Source: an uncultured Lachnospiraceae bacterium
GTDB lineage: Bacteria; Bacillota; Clostridia; Lachnospirales; Lachnospiraceae
NCBI GenBank assembly: GCA_934394615.1
Contig: CAKRRJ010000015.1
Location: forward strand, 1 to 36,992
DNA length: 36,992 nt
Reading direction: 5' to 3'
Both the position numbers and the translations under genes were made by a program. This document shows positions 20,501-28,714 of the stretch, piece after piece (the stretch's first letter is position 1; the number at the start of each line of letters is the position of its first letter). The notes beneath the pieces were generated by a model. That model was not told the DNA's origin. It made no database searches and saw only the letters and a program-made list of their open reading frames with translations.

Positions 20501-21028
20501 ATTCTGGCGGTTCGGACGCCCCTTTAATCCGTCGTACAGGGCACGCACATGAAGATCCTGCAAAAACGGAGCATCCGTGAAATCGCGGTACTCAAACAGG
20601 CGCTTCGCGAACTCTCCTTCGTACTGTACCAGCTTCGCGAACGCCTCCGGGTCTTTTAATCCGGCCAGGACTTTCCCCACCGGATCCGGTTCCACAACAA
20701 AAGAATATGGCAGCTTTTTCTCGCCGCCATTCGTCACCAGCTCAAATTCTCCCTCGATCTTGTCTCCGTCTGACAGGGTGCGGCAGTCCACCTCATAAAA
20801 AATACGGTTCCGGTTCCCTCCAAAGGAAGTTCCCAGCACCCGCACGCACGGATGGGAGGAATACACCAGGCCTTTTACAAAACAGCCATAGCGGTCCGCC
20901 ACATATAATTCTTTTCTGATTACCTGACCGGCCGTTACCGTACTGTCCGGATTTTCCGGAAGAACGATCACGTCCGGGATCTCCGCATCCACAATGCCTT
21001 TTGCCAGTCGGTTGATTCTTTCTCTCAT
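17549..21028 (-). CDS. DUF5717-like large protein, 1159 aa
   Basis: I place the start at ATG 21028 (MRERINRLAKG, with GAGGA 5 nt upstream). The open frame continues 43 codons further, but only through a MITE repeat whose translation (LLFAQRVNSN, twice) also appears elsewhere, so that part is not protein. The N-terminal third has beta-rich domains, the long middle is helical-repeat-like (many short Leu/Ala helices), and no signal peptide is seen. It heads an operon with the DUF5716-like and TPR genes. It may be a scaffold for that ATPase; the function is unknown. Confidence 0.65.
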   Translation of the reverse strand: MRERINRLAKGIVDAEIPDVIVLPENPDSTVTAGQVIRKELYVADRYGCFVKGLVYSSHPCVRVLGTSFGGNRNRIFYEVDCRTLSDGDKIEGEFELVTNGGEKKLPYSFVVEPDPVGKVLAGLKDPEAFAKLVQYEGEFAKRLFEYRDFTDAPFLQDLHVRALYDGLKGRPNRQNALEEFLIALGVKKAVELSVDTSVRNMEKEEISEDHAIEIKAGTWGYIRFEVRADGDFIELPKTVFTSDDFTDGTCQIVYRVNPAKLHQGKNLGAVWITALRQKLCVPVEVSAGDDAKTRAGYGRREAFGKYLELRLEYELGLYGEALMKNQLKQQLSAIRSQFGENLAVTLYQADLAVLEGNLAEAAELLDSCREEVISVRKYRPEYERLHQYLSARVTGKEPEQSKTAVEQFTELRAEFAGGSRSPYLYVRAWKLLKEDAGLLAELSDFELQVLMFAVKRRLAGKELAVKAAELAAARKRSSRLLFRMLVKLYEQHPEPEVLNAVCSLLIKADCRDKTYFTWYQKALEEGVSLTRLYEYYLYALPEDYPYLLPKEVLLYFSYEHSMNTRSREMLYSNIVKFMNPESDLYRQYERDIEQFAMEQLLQSRVNGYLVVLYKHVLYKEMIDRQVAKVLPAVLKSYRITVTDPGIRYVIVCYEELECEDAYTVKEGVAYVPLFSSHPTILFEDEYGNRYTDISSRRQHAMMEDGVSELEERCYEICPEQPMFLLEHCSSIVRTGIQDGVDRRILKRALTELQLHPLFRKKLLECLIRYDSHTLDSENRLPDTLDYLAKAEPETLDRTERANLVSLLIRQEDFPEAFDLIREYGWNGVDHAELLTLCSHMVLGQEAEEDGTLLALSWNLFEEELQDGAVLDYLCEYFNGTSQQMYALFDRSQSEHVELYDLPERLLAQMMFSGETEHMDPVFACYRNGKHISALVVKAYFTMKSVDYFLKNCPTPDAVFTYLEDAVRGAAEKKRVPTIYLMALTLWYSRKERLTEEQKELCRSMVEQLMDEGRIFAYFHQLGKQIPMPDSVMDQITIEYRTSREARPELNARVLPYEENSRNAEFIKVYPGIYIHQHVLFEGEVLEYEVYEDGADGKVLMEEGKLSYDNSCTGSPVSRFAALNEMSSCLKQHDGQKLKEKMEKYLTDHAAMETLFPLM

Positions 21029-21046
21029 AGTATCCTCTGTCACACT

Positions 21047-21091
21047 GTTACTGTTCACGCGCTGCGCAAACAGCAATATTCTTTCTTTATT
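21047..21091. repeat. MITE-like repeat, left-end fragment
   Basis: GTTACTGTTCACGCG-TGCGCAAACAGCA, the first 30 bp of the repeat, in tandem with a full copy that begins at 21092. It lies between the DUF5717-like start and its upstream region. Confidence 0.75.
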
Positions 21092-21224
21092 GTTACTGTT
21101 CACGCGTTGCGCAAACAGCAACGGATTTTGCCGATGCTTCGCATTCCAAATCGGCAAAATCTGCTACCACTACGATATCATACGGCATTTTCAGTTCAGA
21201 AAATGCCTATCTGGGAACAGTAAC
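21092..21224. mobile_element. MITE-like repeat, full copy (133 bp)
   Basis: Ends GTTACTGTTC / GAACAGTAAC. Inside are two hairpins, GATTTTGCCGAT/ATCGGCAAAATC and GGCATTTTC/GAAAATGCC. No coding capacity. Similar to the copy at 23018 in reverse orientation. Confidence 0.85.
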
Positions 21225-21327
21225 TCTTTATTACATATGGGACTAGTTTAGCATAATTCCACTTGATTTAAAAGATTTAAATTGGTATGATTAATAAAAA
21301 CTTTATCGAATGAAAGAGGCATGTTCC

Positions 21328-21858
21328 ATGTTGTCTGAACCAATGACGCTCTACAAACTTATGAATCTGTATATGCTCAAAAAAGTAAACTTCCCGCTGA
21401 CGAACGCGCAGCTGACAGACTTTTTCCTTCAGCACGAGTACGCCAGCTATTTTACACTCCAGCAGGCACTGGGGGAACTGAAAGAATCCGGGCTCATCCA
21501 TGCGGAGTCCACCCACAGCACCACCCGCTACGAGATCACCAAAGAGGGCGAAGAGACGCTGAATTTCTTTGAAAACAACATATCCCCCGCCATCATCGAA
21601 GATATGGATACTTACTTAAAAGAGAACCGGCTGCGCCTGCGAAACGAGGTCAGCCTCGTCTCCGACTATTACAAGTCCACCACCCAGGACTACATCGTCC
21701 ACTGTGAGGTACGGGAAGGCCGCGCCCCGCTCATCGAGCTGAACTTATCCGTTCCCGACCGGGAACAGGCCGCTGCCATGAGTGCCCGCTGGGAACATAA
21801 AAGCAAAGAGATCTACGCCTTTATCATGAAGTCTTTAATGAGCGAAGAGGAGACCTGA
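21328..21858 (+). CDS. DUF4364-like protein, 176 aa
   Basis: ATG 21328 is preceded 8 nt upstream by AAAGAGG; ATG 21310 has no such site. The N-terminal 75 residues have the shape of a winged helix (LYKLMNLYMLKKVNFPLTNAQLTDFF, LQQALGELKESGLIHAES, TTRYEITKEGEETLNFF), followed by a C-terminal alpha/beta domain. This layout matches the DUF4364 family, common in Lachnospiraceae and thought to be transcription-related. Monocistronic and convergent with galE, with a shared terminator. Confidence 0.8.
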   Translation: MLSEPMTLYKLMNLYMLKKVNFPLTNAQLTDFFLQHEYASYFTLQQALGELKESGLIHAESTHSTTRYEITKEGEETLNFFENNISPAIIEDMDTYLKENRLRLRNEVSLVSDYYKSTTQDYIVHCEVREGRAPLIELNLSVPDREQAAAMSARWEHKSKEIYAFIMKSLMSEEET

Positions 21859-21877
21859 CCGGCCTCCTCTTCTTTTT
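21844..21877. terminator. Bidirectional terminator between DUF4364-like gene and galE
   Basis: GAAGAGGAG (21844-21852) pairs with CTCCTCTTC (21864-21872), with TTTTT after it on the plus strand. It overlaps the stop codon of the plus-strand gene. Confidence 0.75.
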
Positions 21878-21885
21878 GCATGTTT

Positions 21886-22911
21886 TTACTTTTCGTCGTA
21901 TCCGTTCGGATTGTTCTTCTGCCATCTCCAGGAATCCTCGCACATCTCGCGGATGCCGTATTTTGCTTTCCAGCCGAGCTCGCGCTCTGCCTTGGAGGAA
22001 TCTGCGTAGCACTGCGGAACATCGCCTGCGCGGCGCTCCTTGAACACGTAGTTGATCTTTAAGTTGTTCGCTTCCTCAAACGCGTTGATGACATCGAGAA
22101 CGCTGTAGCCAACGCCGGTTCCGAGGTTGTAGATCCAGACACCGCCCTGCTCTTTTGCCAGCTTGTCCAGAGCCTTCACATGACCGTCTGCCAGGTCTAC
22201 GACATGGATGTAGTCACGGACACAGGTTCCGTCCGGAGTGTCGTAATCGTTTCCGAATACGCCAAGGCATACCAGCTTGCCAACTGCCACCTGGGTGATG
22301 TACGGCAGCAGGTTGTTCGGGATTCCCTTCGGGTTCTCACCGATGCGGCCGGACTTATGCGCTCCGATCGGATTGAAGTAACGAAGCAGCATAACTTTCC
22401 AGTCCGGATCTGCGGTATGGAGATCGGTTAAGATCTGCTCCAGCATGCCCTTGGTGCGTCCGTACGGATTGGTGATCTCGCCCTTCGGGCACTCCTCGGT
22501 GATCGGCACAAACGCCGGATTTCCGTAAACGGTAGCGGAAGAACTGAACACAATGCTCTTGCAGCCATGGCGGCGCATTACGTCGCACAGGATCAGAGTT
22601 CCTGTGATATTGTTGTGATAGTATTCCAGCGGCTTGTATACAGACTCGCCCACTGCCTTTAAACCAGCGAAATGGATGACCGCGTCGATCTTCTCGTTCT
22701 GGAACACGGCATCGAGCGCCGGCTCATCCAGAAGATCTACCTCGTAGAAAGTCAGCTTCTTTCCGGTAATCTCCTCCACACGCTTTAACGATTCCCGGCA
22801 GGAATTGCACAGGTTGTCCACGACAACCACATCATAACCGGCATTTAAAAGTTCCACGCAGGTGTGGCTTCCAATGTAACCTGCACCGCCTGTCACTAAA
22901 ATGGTAGACAT
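21886..22911 (-). CDS. galE: UDP-glucose 4-epimerase GalE, 341 aa
   Basis: Interconverts UDP-glucose and UDP-galactose using bound NAD (Leloir pathway and cell-surface sugar supply). Start ATG 22911 (MSTILVTGG), with GGAGGGG 7 nt upstream. Rossmann motif GGAGYIGSH near the N-terminus, catalytic Ser/Thr in SSSATVYG, the Tyr-x-x-x-Lys pair in NPYGRTKG, and typical RYFNPIGAH and [17 protein letters not shown] blocks. Length is usual for the family. It stands alone between DUF4364 and a MITE. Confidence 0.95.
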   Translation of the reverse strand: MSTILVTGGAGYIGSHTCVELLNAGYDVVVVDNLCNSCRESLKRVEEITGKKLTFYEVDLLDEPALDAVFQNEKIDAVIHFAGLKAVGESVYKPLEYYHNNITGTLILCDVMRRHGCKSIVFSSSATVYGNPAFVPITEECPKGEITNPYGRTKGMLEQILTDLHTADPDWKVMLLRYFNPIGAHKSGRIGENPKGIPNNLLPYITQVAVGKLVCLGVFGNDYDTPDGTCVRDYIHVVDLADGHVKALDKLAKEQGGVWIYNLGTGVGYSVLDVINAFEEANNLKINYVFKERRAGDVPQCYADSSKAERELGWKAKYGIREMCEDSWRWQKNNPNGYDEK

Positions 22912-23017
22912 AATAGTACCCCTCCGTTTCCTAGAATAAAAATGCTTTCCCATATATTATATATGGGAAAGCGTCTGAAAACAATGCAATTTTCTTGTAA
23001 TGTTATGCTAAAATTTT

Positions 23018-23151
23018 GTTACTGTACATGGGGTAGGCATTTTCTGAACTGAAAATGCCGTATGATACAGTGATGGCAGAAGATTTTGCCGATTTGGAAT
23101 GCGAAGCATCGGCAAAATCCGTTGCTGTTTGCGCAACGCGTGAACAGTAAC
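23018..23151. mobile_element. MITE-like repeat, full copy (134 bp, reverse orientation)
   Basis: Termini GTTACTGT / ACAGTAAC. The symmetry extends into the flanks, AAAATTTTGTTACTGT (23010-23025) against ACAGTAACAAAATTTT (23144-23159), which could reflect a symmetric target or that the element is longer than its core. It lies in the galE-sigK gap, where it might act as a terminator. Confidence 0.85.
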
Positions 23152-23167
23152 AAAATTTTTTCATTCT

Positions 23168-23806
23168 TTATTCCGGCCCCATATGTTCCGCCAGCTTCTT
23201 TAAAGCGCGCTTTTCAATGCGCGACACATACGACCTGGAAATGCCAAGCTGCTTCGCGATCTCCCGCTGGGTACGCGGCTTCGTGCCAAACAGCCCGTAA
23301 CGCAGCTTTACCACCGACTGTTCCTGCGGTTTTAAACAGCAGGAAAACGCCGCGTACAGCTCCCGGATGTCCTGGTCCAGAATGAGGTCTTCCAGCACCT
23401 CTTTCGTCTCCACCTCAATGACATCCACAAGGCTGACCGACTCCCCGTCCTTATCGACACCGATTGGCTCAAACAGCGACACTTCCCGGCTGTACTTTTT
23501 CCCCGCGCGGAACATCATAAGGATCTCATTTTCGATGCATTTCGCCGCGTAGGTGGCCAGGCGGCTCCCCCGCTCCGGATGAAAGGTGTTCACCGCTTTG
23601 ATAAGGCCGATCGTCCCGACCGACAGAAGGTCTTCCATCTCATAATCTGTTCCCTGGTATTTCTTGGCAACATGTGCCACCAGCCTTAAGTTTCGTTCAA
23701 TCAGGATATCGCGTGCCTCTCGGTCGCCCTCCTGTAAGCGTTCCAGGCAGGCCCGTTCCTCTCCAGGTGTCAAAGGCTTTGGAAATGTCTGCAAAGAAAA
23801 AGCCAC
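23168..23806 (-). CDS. sigK: Sporulation sigma factor SigK, 212 aa
   Basis: Region 2 (RNLRLVAHVAKKY, EDLLSVGTIGLIKAV, ATYAAKCIENEILM) and region 4 (RTQREIAKQLGISRSYVSRIEKRALKKL) match the mother-cell sigma factor SigK better than SigE. It directs late mother-cell genes (coat, cortex, spore maturation). The protein begins directly at the FPKPLTPGEE segment, so the inhibitory N-terminal pro-sequence of Bacillus pro-sigma-K is absent, and the gene is not split by a skin-type element. The likely start is GTG 23806, with only a weak ribosome-binding site; a nearby TTG is the alternative. Confidence 0.85.
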   Translation of the reverse strand: MAFSLQTFPKPLTPGEERACLERLQEGDREARDILIERNLRLVAHVAKKYQGTDYEMEDLLSVGTIGLIKAVNTFHPERGSRLATYAAKCIENEILMMFRAGKKYSREVSLFEPIGVDKDGESVSLVDVIEVETKEVLEDLILDQDIRELYAAFSCCLKPQEQSVVKLRYGLFGTKPRTQREIAKQLGISRSYVSRIEKRALKKLAEHMGPE

Positions 23807-23873
23807 CCTGAAGCTTTCTTATGATAGTTTATGCTTCGGCGGCTTTTCCAGTGCGCGGCGGGCGCGTCCGAGT

Positions 23874-25187
23874 TTACGGAGTGTGCTTATTTTTCCTGTG
23901 TTTCCAATAATACGCGGCTCTCGCCTGCGCGAGAAGAAATTCCAGGCAGTCTGCGGCCGGGAGCATGTAGCTGTACACCTTCGCCGCACGTTTTACATAT
24001 TCCGGCACAGGCAGCGCGATAAATTCCGGGGCTCTGTCCGCCCGGCACATCTGGATATCCCGCGAGATCCGGAGGGCTGCCGTCTTTTCGACGCCAAACT
24101 GCATCAGCCTTTCATAGAAATCGTCCCGGGTGACACAATCTGCCTGCACAAAATCCGGATTCTGCAAAATCACTGTCCGAACTTCCTGTGCCCGTTTTTC
24201 CCAGTCTTCGCAAAACGGGATCTGCCGATAGCTGTTATGAACTTCCGCATAACACTTCAACAGGCCGCGCCAGTCTTTTGGCTGCTCTGCGGCGGCCATG
24301 TCCCAGACGCCCTTATAGAACACGCCAATGTCCAGAAGATCCTGCAGCGTCATGCTGTTCAGCCTGCGCAGACCGATTTCTGCAGCGTTTAGTCCCTGTT
24401 CTTTCTGCAGCCACATCAGGTCGTCGAGCAGTTCCGACGACAGTACACCTACCACTTTGATTCCGGATGATTCCAGAACCGGAAGAGATCCGCAGACACC
24501 ACATCCCCCATCTTCCAGCTCTGCGGCCAGTTCCGGATAGTCTTCCAGGGTCTTTCCCTCCGGCAGTACTGCATAGCCATACTGCACGAGCCTGGTTGTT
24601 TCCGCTCCTGTATCCGGGTCCGCTTCGGTGTGCTCCACGGCCCGTTTTACCACGCAGCGGTCCGGATAGCACTCCTGCAGAACGCGCTTTGCCTCTGGAA
24701 GAAATTCCCTACTGACACGATACTCAAAATCCAGCATGTTTGCTGTTCCATTTCGTCTCCACGCCAGTTCCTCGTGAAGACGGAATCCGTCTGCCGCAAT
24801 CTTTGTGCCGCAGACCGGGCAGGAAATTTCCGGAAGATCAGGCCCGTATACCGACGAATCGTCCGGCATTTCCAGATAGCCGCACTGCCTGCAGTAATAG
24901 TGTGCCGGAAGTGGGTTCGGCCCTGTGCCGTTTAACAGATAGACCAGAAACAGATTTGCCGCTGTTCCGCGCACAATCATGTACTGGGAGGTCTGCTCTG
25001 CCGCCTCACTCAGGCGGCAAAAGATCTCAAAATTCTCAATCGAGTCGAATAACTCCAGCCAGTTGAGTTCCCGCTCATACCGTTCCTGTACAAATTCCGG
25101 AACCCCCGCCGGATATAATTGATCCAGATTTTTTCCACAGGCCTTCTTTATATGGTCCAGCGCAGGCCGGATTTTTGTGATCTCCAT
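23874..25187 (-). CDS. PolC-derived protein lacking polymerase catalytic residues, 437 aa
   Basis: AAAGGAG precedes ATG 25187. It follows the order of the polymerase core of Gram-positive DNA polymerase III PolC. It has an RGTAANLFLVYLLN segment (PolC RGSVGSS), NPLPAHYYCRQCGY and SCPVCGTKIAADG (PolC zinc module, four Cys), and a C-terminal stretch up to AAKVYSYMLPAAD (PolC helices before PKAHAAAY). PolC's PDIDLNFSGE, with its two catalytic aspartates, corresponds to NMLDFEYRVS here, with only one Asp left, and the segment with the third acid seems deleted. The exonuclease and OB parts are missing. It is therefore probably a non-catalytic paralogue, perhaps in DNA binding. It ends an operon after the RNA ligase. 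Confidence 0.75.
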   Translation of the reverse strand: MEITKIRPALDHIKKACGKNLDQLYPAGVPEFVQERYERELNWLELFDSIENFEIFCRLSEAAEQTSQYMIVRGTAANLFLVYLLNGTGPNPLPAHYYCRQCGYLEMPDDSSVYGPDLPEISCPVCGTKIAADGFRLHEELAWRRNGTANMLDFEYRVSREFLPEAKRVLQECYPDRCVVKRAVEHTEADPDTGAETTRLVQYGYAVLPEGKTLEDYPELAAELEDGGCGVCGSLPVLESSGIKVVGVLSSELLDDLMWLQKEQGLNAAEIGLRRLNSMTLQDLLDIGVFYKGVWDMAAAEQPKDWRGLLKCYAEVHNSYRQIPFCEDWEKRAQEVRTVILQNPDFVQADCVTRDDFYERLMQFGVEKTAALRISRDIQMCRADRAPEFIALPVPEYVKRAAKVYSYMLPAADCLEFLLAQARAAYYWKHRKNKHTP

Positions 25188-25198
25188 AACGTTCTCCT

Positions 25199-26359
25199 TT
25201 ACTCGTGAGTTAATAAATATTCCCTGGAAACATTCTTAAAACTTCTCTGACCGTCCTGGGAGCGGTATACGAACCCTTCTCTCGGAACATCCGGATTGAT
25301 CCGGCTGCGTCCGTCTGCCTCGAGTTTCATTTCCTCCATGGTTTTTGGCAGCACATAATTGGTGTCGATGACCGGCACCGGAGTCAGGCCGTGCTCCTCG
25401 CAGAACTGCGCCATCTCCTGTGTGTTCTTTCTCACACCGTCAACGATCAGATTGAACACATACAGGCGGTTTTCTTTCAGTTTGTACGGGTTGCCCTGAA
25501 CAAATCCCACGCCCTCTCCCTGCAGAACCACATACTGGCATTTATGCCGGATCGCGAATTCCGTCAGAACAGATTCCATCTGGTACTTGTCCGCAAGCTC
25601 CCAGTAAATGTTGGCATCATGGTAGCATGCCTGCTTCCGGCTGGCCTGACGCACATTCCGGCTGCACACAATAAACTCAAACTGATCTTTGTTTTTCTTA
25701 TAGCGCTCCACCGCGAACGTACAGGAAGTACCATCGCACTTTTCTGTTTTCACCCATGTTTCCTGGCTCTGCAGATAAAACGGCGCGTTCTCGATCCGGG
25801 TTTCATCGGTTTTTACGATCCACTTCGGAAATTCCAGCGGATTGTCCTGTTTCTTCCCGAAAATCGCAAATAACAGCCTGCGCCCCCATTCCCGGCGCAT
25901 CAGCCACTGGAACCATCGTTTCTTCGCAAAGCGCTTTCTTCTGGCCGCCATCGCGTTGTAGCGTGCCATCGGGTCCACGCCTTCCATTTTTCGCCGGATA
26001 TCTTCCTCCAGGGCATATGTGATCTTCAGTTCTTTTGTCACATCGGTACCGATCTTTACGTTTTTTAACTCGCCAAACTGTTCCAGTGGAAGCGCGAGTC
26101 CCTGGCTGATGACCTGAAACCGGTTCAGCTTCATGGTCCGGACACGGAATTTCCGGCTGGCAAGAAACGCAAACCGTTCATCCTCCGCCGGACATTTGCT
26201 GTCGATCTCGATATAGACCGCCAGATCTCCCGGCTGAAATTCTCCTTTTTTCGCCACACAGACCCAGCCCAGAACTCCGATCAGTTCAATGTTATCGGCT
26301 CCCTCAATGGGTTTTACCCACTCTATTTTCTCTACATGTGCCAATGCTCTCTCTGCCAT
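25199..26359 (-). CDS. RNA ligase, DRB0094/Rnl5-like, 386 aa
   Basis: Nucleotidyltransferase motif I KCDGTS (the adenylated lysine) in KTEKCDGTSC, motif IV EGFVYRS, and motif V in RSFKNVSREYL. Before the ligase domain comes an OB-like N-terminal module (about residues 1-110: KGEFQPGDLAVYIEID...RVRTMKLNRFQVISQGLALPL), the layout known for the Deinococcus DRB0094 RNA ligase. Such enzymes seal 3'-OH/5'-P nicks in RNA via lysine-AMP. ATG 26359 with GAGGTGATT upstream is preferred over TTG 26365. It is transcribed with the PolC-like gene, 11 bp apart. Confidence 0.85.
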   Translation of the reverse strand: MAERALAHVEKIEWVKPIEGADNIELIGVLGWVCVAKKGEFQPGDLAVYIEIDSKCPAEDERFAFLASRKFRVRTMKLNRFQVISQGLALPLEQFGELKNVKIGTDVTKELKITYALEEDIRRKMEGVDPMARYNAMAARRKRFAKKRWFQWLMRREWGRRLLFAIFGKKQDNPLEFPKWIVKTDETRIENAPFYLQSQETWVKTEKCDGTSCTFAVERYKKNKDQFEFIVCSRNVRQASRKQACYHDANIYWELADKYQMESVLTEFAIRHKCQYVVLQGEGVGFVQGNPYKLKENRLYVFNLIVDGVRKNTQEMAQFCEEHGLTPVPVIDTNYVLPKTMEEMKLEADGRSRINPDVPREGFVYRSQDGQRSFKNVSREYLLTHE

Positions 26360-26443
26360 GTGCAATCACCTCTTTTTTTCTTTCAGCTTACCATATCCGG
26401 TGATCGCATTAATTTCAATTCTGGCATTTTTCGTTTTTTATCT

Positions 26444-27949
26444 TTAATTCAGCTGTTCCAGCATCTTCTTCAGCTTCGACCGTACATCATCAACCAGCTT
26501 TTGGGGCTGGCGCACCGTGATGTATTCCGCATGCTGCAGCGCAAAGGAAAGCGCATTGTCGTACTGTACTTTTTCCACAGTAACCAGATAAAGTTCGCGT
26601 TCTTCCCCGTTATAATCGATCCGGGTCTTCGGCTCCCTTCCTTTCCGGTATACTGTCAGGTCACTGCCAAACGCATCGACCATCATCTGGAGTTCCCAGT
26701 CAGTCAGCTCAAACACACAGTCAATTAGCCTTTCTTCTGTATAGATTCGCATACCCGGATGTTCCTGTACATATTTTTTCGGCAGAAATACGTCATGTTT
26801 GAAGTAGCGGTTTTCTAATACGAGCGGCCTGCTGCAGCGTGGGACTGGTTTTTTGTCATCTTCTTCTCCGGCTGTAGCAATCGCTACCTCAATAAAGCGG
26901 TCTACCCGGTAATGACGCGGAAAATCCGCCCGCTCCTGCGTCGTCGCTATCAGATAATAATGCCCCTGATCCCAGAGCAGCGCAAACGGGTTTAAAGTCG
27001 TTTTCTCTGCTCTTTTTGCCCGGAACAGGACTTTATTGTTCTCTGCCCTGTCATAAATACCATACACGATTTCAATCTGATACCCGTTTACAACTGCGGT
27101 ATATAACGTCTGAACATGCTGCAGAAATTTCACACTTTCCGATGGAAGCTGGACTTCCTCTTTCTTCGGTTCTTTATTTTTCTCATCGTCCAAATATTGG
27201 GAAAGGGGAAACCGATAGCACGGATTCATGACCGACATGCACCGCAGCAATTCTTTTTTCTCCTTCTGCGCGATCAGCGGATTGCACATCACCATGCCTG
27301 TAAGGAAATCCATTTTGCTGTTGTCTGCATCCGGAATAAAATAATAGGAACGCTGCGGATTCTTAGTCTTTGTTCCTGTTTCACTTTTTGTAGTATACGC
27401 AACCTTTCCTCCCAGAAGATGATAGAATATATTCTGCAAATTCCGGATGCAGCAGACCAGATCCTGATATTCCTCCTCTGAAAAATCAGCCTTCGTATAA
27501 TTTTTCGAATCCATCTGTTCCCATTCTTCTTCCGTATAATCGCCCTTCTTCTTTTTAAGCATATTCAGGACAGGCTCCACATCCCCGTTCACTTTGCCAT
27601 TCTCATCCTCACACTCATCCACAACGGCATCCTGAATGGCAATAAAGCGTTTGAAAGACTCACGAAACTGGCTCGATTTATCCAGCGCATAGAAATATTC
27701 CCACTCACTTTCTCTTTCGGACTTCTCTTTTTCGATTCCAGCACCTGGAATCTCCATATCTTCATATATCGCATCGCCATACACCTTTTCGTACAGATGC
27801 TTTACATTGATCTTGTTGTCGATCCCGGTATGTTGTGTCTTCAGCACCTGCAGTGCCAGCAAAAAATCAAATGAAGTAATAAACTGTACTACCCGGACAA
27901 AATCCTTATGCTGCTCCATATACTGCTTCTGCTGTGTGGTCTGTGTCAT
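26444..27949 (-). CDS. WYL-domain transcriptional regulator, 501 aa
   Basis: Start ATG 27949 (9 nt after AAGGAG); two ATGs closer to the ribosome-binding site are possible. The C-terminal half holds a WYL-type ligand-sensing domain, with LNPFALLWDQGHYYLIATTQ and RHYRVDRF recalling the WYL consensus (P..L....Yyl, yR.dRi). The N-terminal half is helical and charged and should carry DNA-binding, although no canonical winged helix is obvious. Divergent from the ClpP-like/AAA+ operon with overlapping promoters and a palindrome, so it probably controls that operon and itself. Confidence 0.8.
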   Translation of the reverse strand: MTQTTQQKQYMEQHKDFVRVVQFITSFDFLLALQVLKTQHTGIDNKINVKHLYEKVYGDAIYEDMEIPGAGIEKEKSERESEWEYFYALDKSSQFRESFKRFIAIQDAVVDECEDENGKVNGDVEPVLNMLKKKKGDYTEEEWEQMDSKNYTKADFSEEEYQDLVCCIRNLQNIFYHLLGGKVAYTTKSETGTKTKNPQRSYYFIPDADNSKMDFLTGMVMCNPLIAQKEKKELLRCMSVMNPCYRFPLSQYLDDEKNKEPKKEEVQLPSESVKFLQHVQTLYTAVVNGYQIEIVYGIYDRAENNKVLFRAKRAEKTTLNPFALLWDQGHYYLIATTQERADFPRHYRVDRFIEVAIATAGEEDDKKPVPRCSRPLVLENRYFKHDVFLPKKYVQEHPGMRIYTEERLIDCVFELTDWELQMMVDAFGSDLTVYRKGREPKTRIDYNGEERELYLVTVEKVQYDNALSFALQHAEYITVRQPQKLVDDVRSKLKKMLEQLN

Positions 27950-27991
27950 AACCATCATCTCCTTAAAATTTTATTTTTAGAATTTTTACAT

Positions 27992-28009
27992 AATTCCATT
28001 TTTGGAATT
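27992..28009. promoter_or_regulatory. Operator-like palindrome in the divergent promoter
   Basis: AATTCCA-TTTT-TGGAATT, a perfect 7-4-7 palindrome covering the -35 of the ClpP promoter and located downstream of the WYL promoter. The most likely ligand is the WYL protein. Confidence 0.65.
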
Positions 28010-28030
28010 TTCTCGTGATTTCATTATACT
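28002..28030 (+). promoter_or_regulatory. Promoter of the ClpP-like/AAA+ operon
   Basis: TTGGAA (28002-28007), a 17-bp spacer and TATACT (28025-28030), 50 bp before ATG 28080, which has GGGAGGA upstream. The -35 lies within the palindrome. Confidence 0.7.
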
Positions 28031-28052
28031 ATACTAAAGTCAAGAAAGTAAA
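28023..28052 (-). promoter_or_regulatory. Promoter of the WYL regulator
   Basis: Minus strand: TTTACT (28047-28052), an 18-bp spacer and TATAAT (28023-28028). It overlaps the ClpP promoter, so the two probably interfere with each other. Confidence 0.6.
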
Positions 28053-28079
28053 CAAAAACTACCTGGGAGGAACGAAAAC

Positions 28080-28658
28080 ATGCTTATTAATCCAACTGTA
28101 TGCAACAAAGACGGACGGGTGGGAGACATTCTCTCCCTGAACCTGGAAAACCGCATCGTAATGCTGACCGGAACAATCACAGACGAGCAGGCAGCTCTCA
28201 TCACATCGCAGCTTCTCTATCTGGATTCCGTCAGCCAGGAACCGGTCTTCCTCTATATTAACAGCCCCGGAGGCAGCGTGAGCGCCGGGCTTGCCATCTA
28301 CGATACCATGAAATCCATCGTTTCCCCGGTTCACACGGTGTGCCAGGGAGTTGCCGCCAGCATGGCTGCCATTATTCTGTCCGGAGGCGAACACGGGAAG
28401 CGCTACATCCTTCCGCACAGCGAGGTCATGATCCATCAGCCGTCCACCGGCATGGAAGGCAAGGCTTCTGATCTTATGATCTCCATGAACCGCCTGGAGC
28501 GGATCCGCCAGACCTTTATCCATATGCTTGCAGAAAACTGCGGACAATCCGAAGCGACGATCCAGCAGTCCATCCAGGCAGACTACTGGATGACCGCAGA
28601 GGAAGCCATTTCCTATGGCATCGTGGACTCCATCATAAACGGAGAACAGAAGCAATGA
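28080..28658 (+). CDS. ClpP-like serine peptidase, 192 aa
   Basis: Catalytic triad S94 (in GVAASMAA), H119 (EVMIHQP) and D168 (QADYWMTAEEA). The 25- and 49-residue spacings equal those of E. coli ClpP (S97-H122-D171). The oxyanion region SPGGSVSAGLAIYD and ClpP handle are present. It starts without the propeptide of E. coli ClpP, and GVAASMAA replaces the usual GQAASMGA. This is probably a second, specialised ClpP paralogue because it is encoded with its own AAA+ gene (57 bp downstream) instead of clpX. Its substrates are unknown. Confidence 0.85.
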   Translation: MLINPTVCNKDGRVGDILSLNLENRIVMLTGTITDEQAALITSQLLYLDSVSQEPVFLYINSPGGSVSAGLAIYDTMKSIVSPVHTVCQGVAASMAAIILSGGEHGKRYILPHSEVMIHQPSTGMEGKASDLMISMNRLERIRQTFIHMLAENCGQSEATIQQSIQADYWMTAEEAISYGIVDSIINGEQKQ

Positions 28659-28714
28659 ACCTGACAAAGAAGCTGAAACTGCTGATCCAGACACCATTCC
28701 AAAGGAGAACACAC

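Noticed and set aside
21029..21157. N-terminal extension of the DUF5717-like protein
   Set aside because: It is a translation of the MITE repeat; the same peptide arises from the copy at 23086. ATG 21028 has its own ribosome-binding site.
23168..23806. Sigma-E instead of sigma-K
   Set aside because: Region 4.2 (TQREIAKQLGISRSYVSRIEKRAL) is the SigK form; SigE differs there, and no spoIIGA gene is adjacent.
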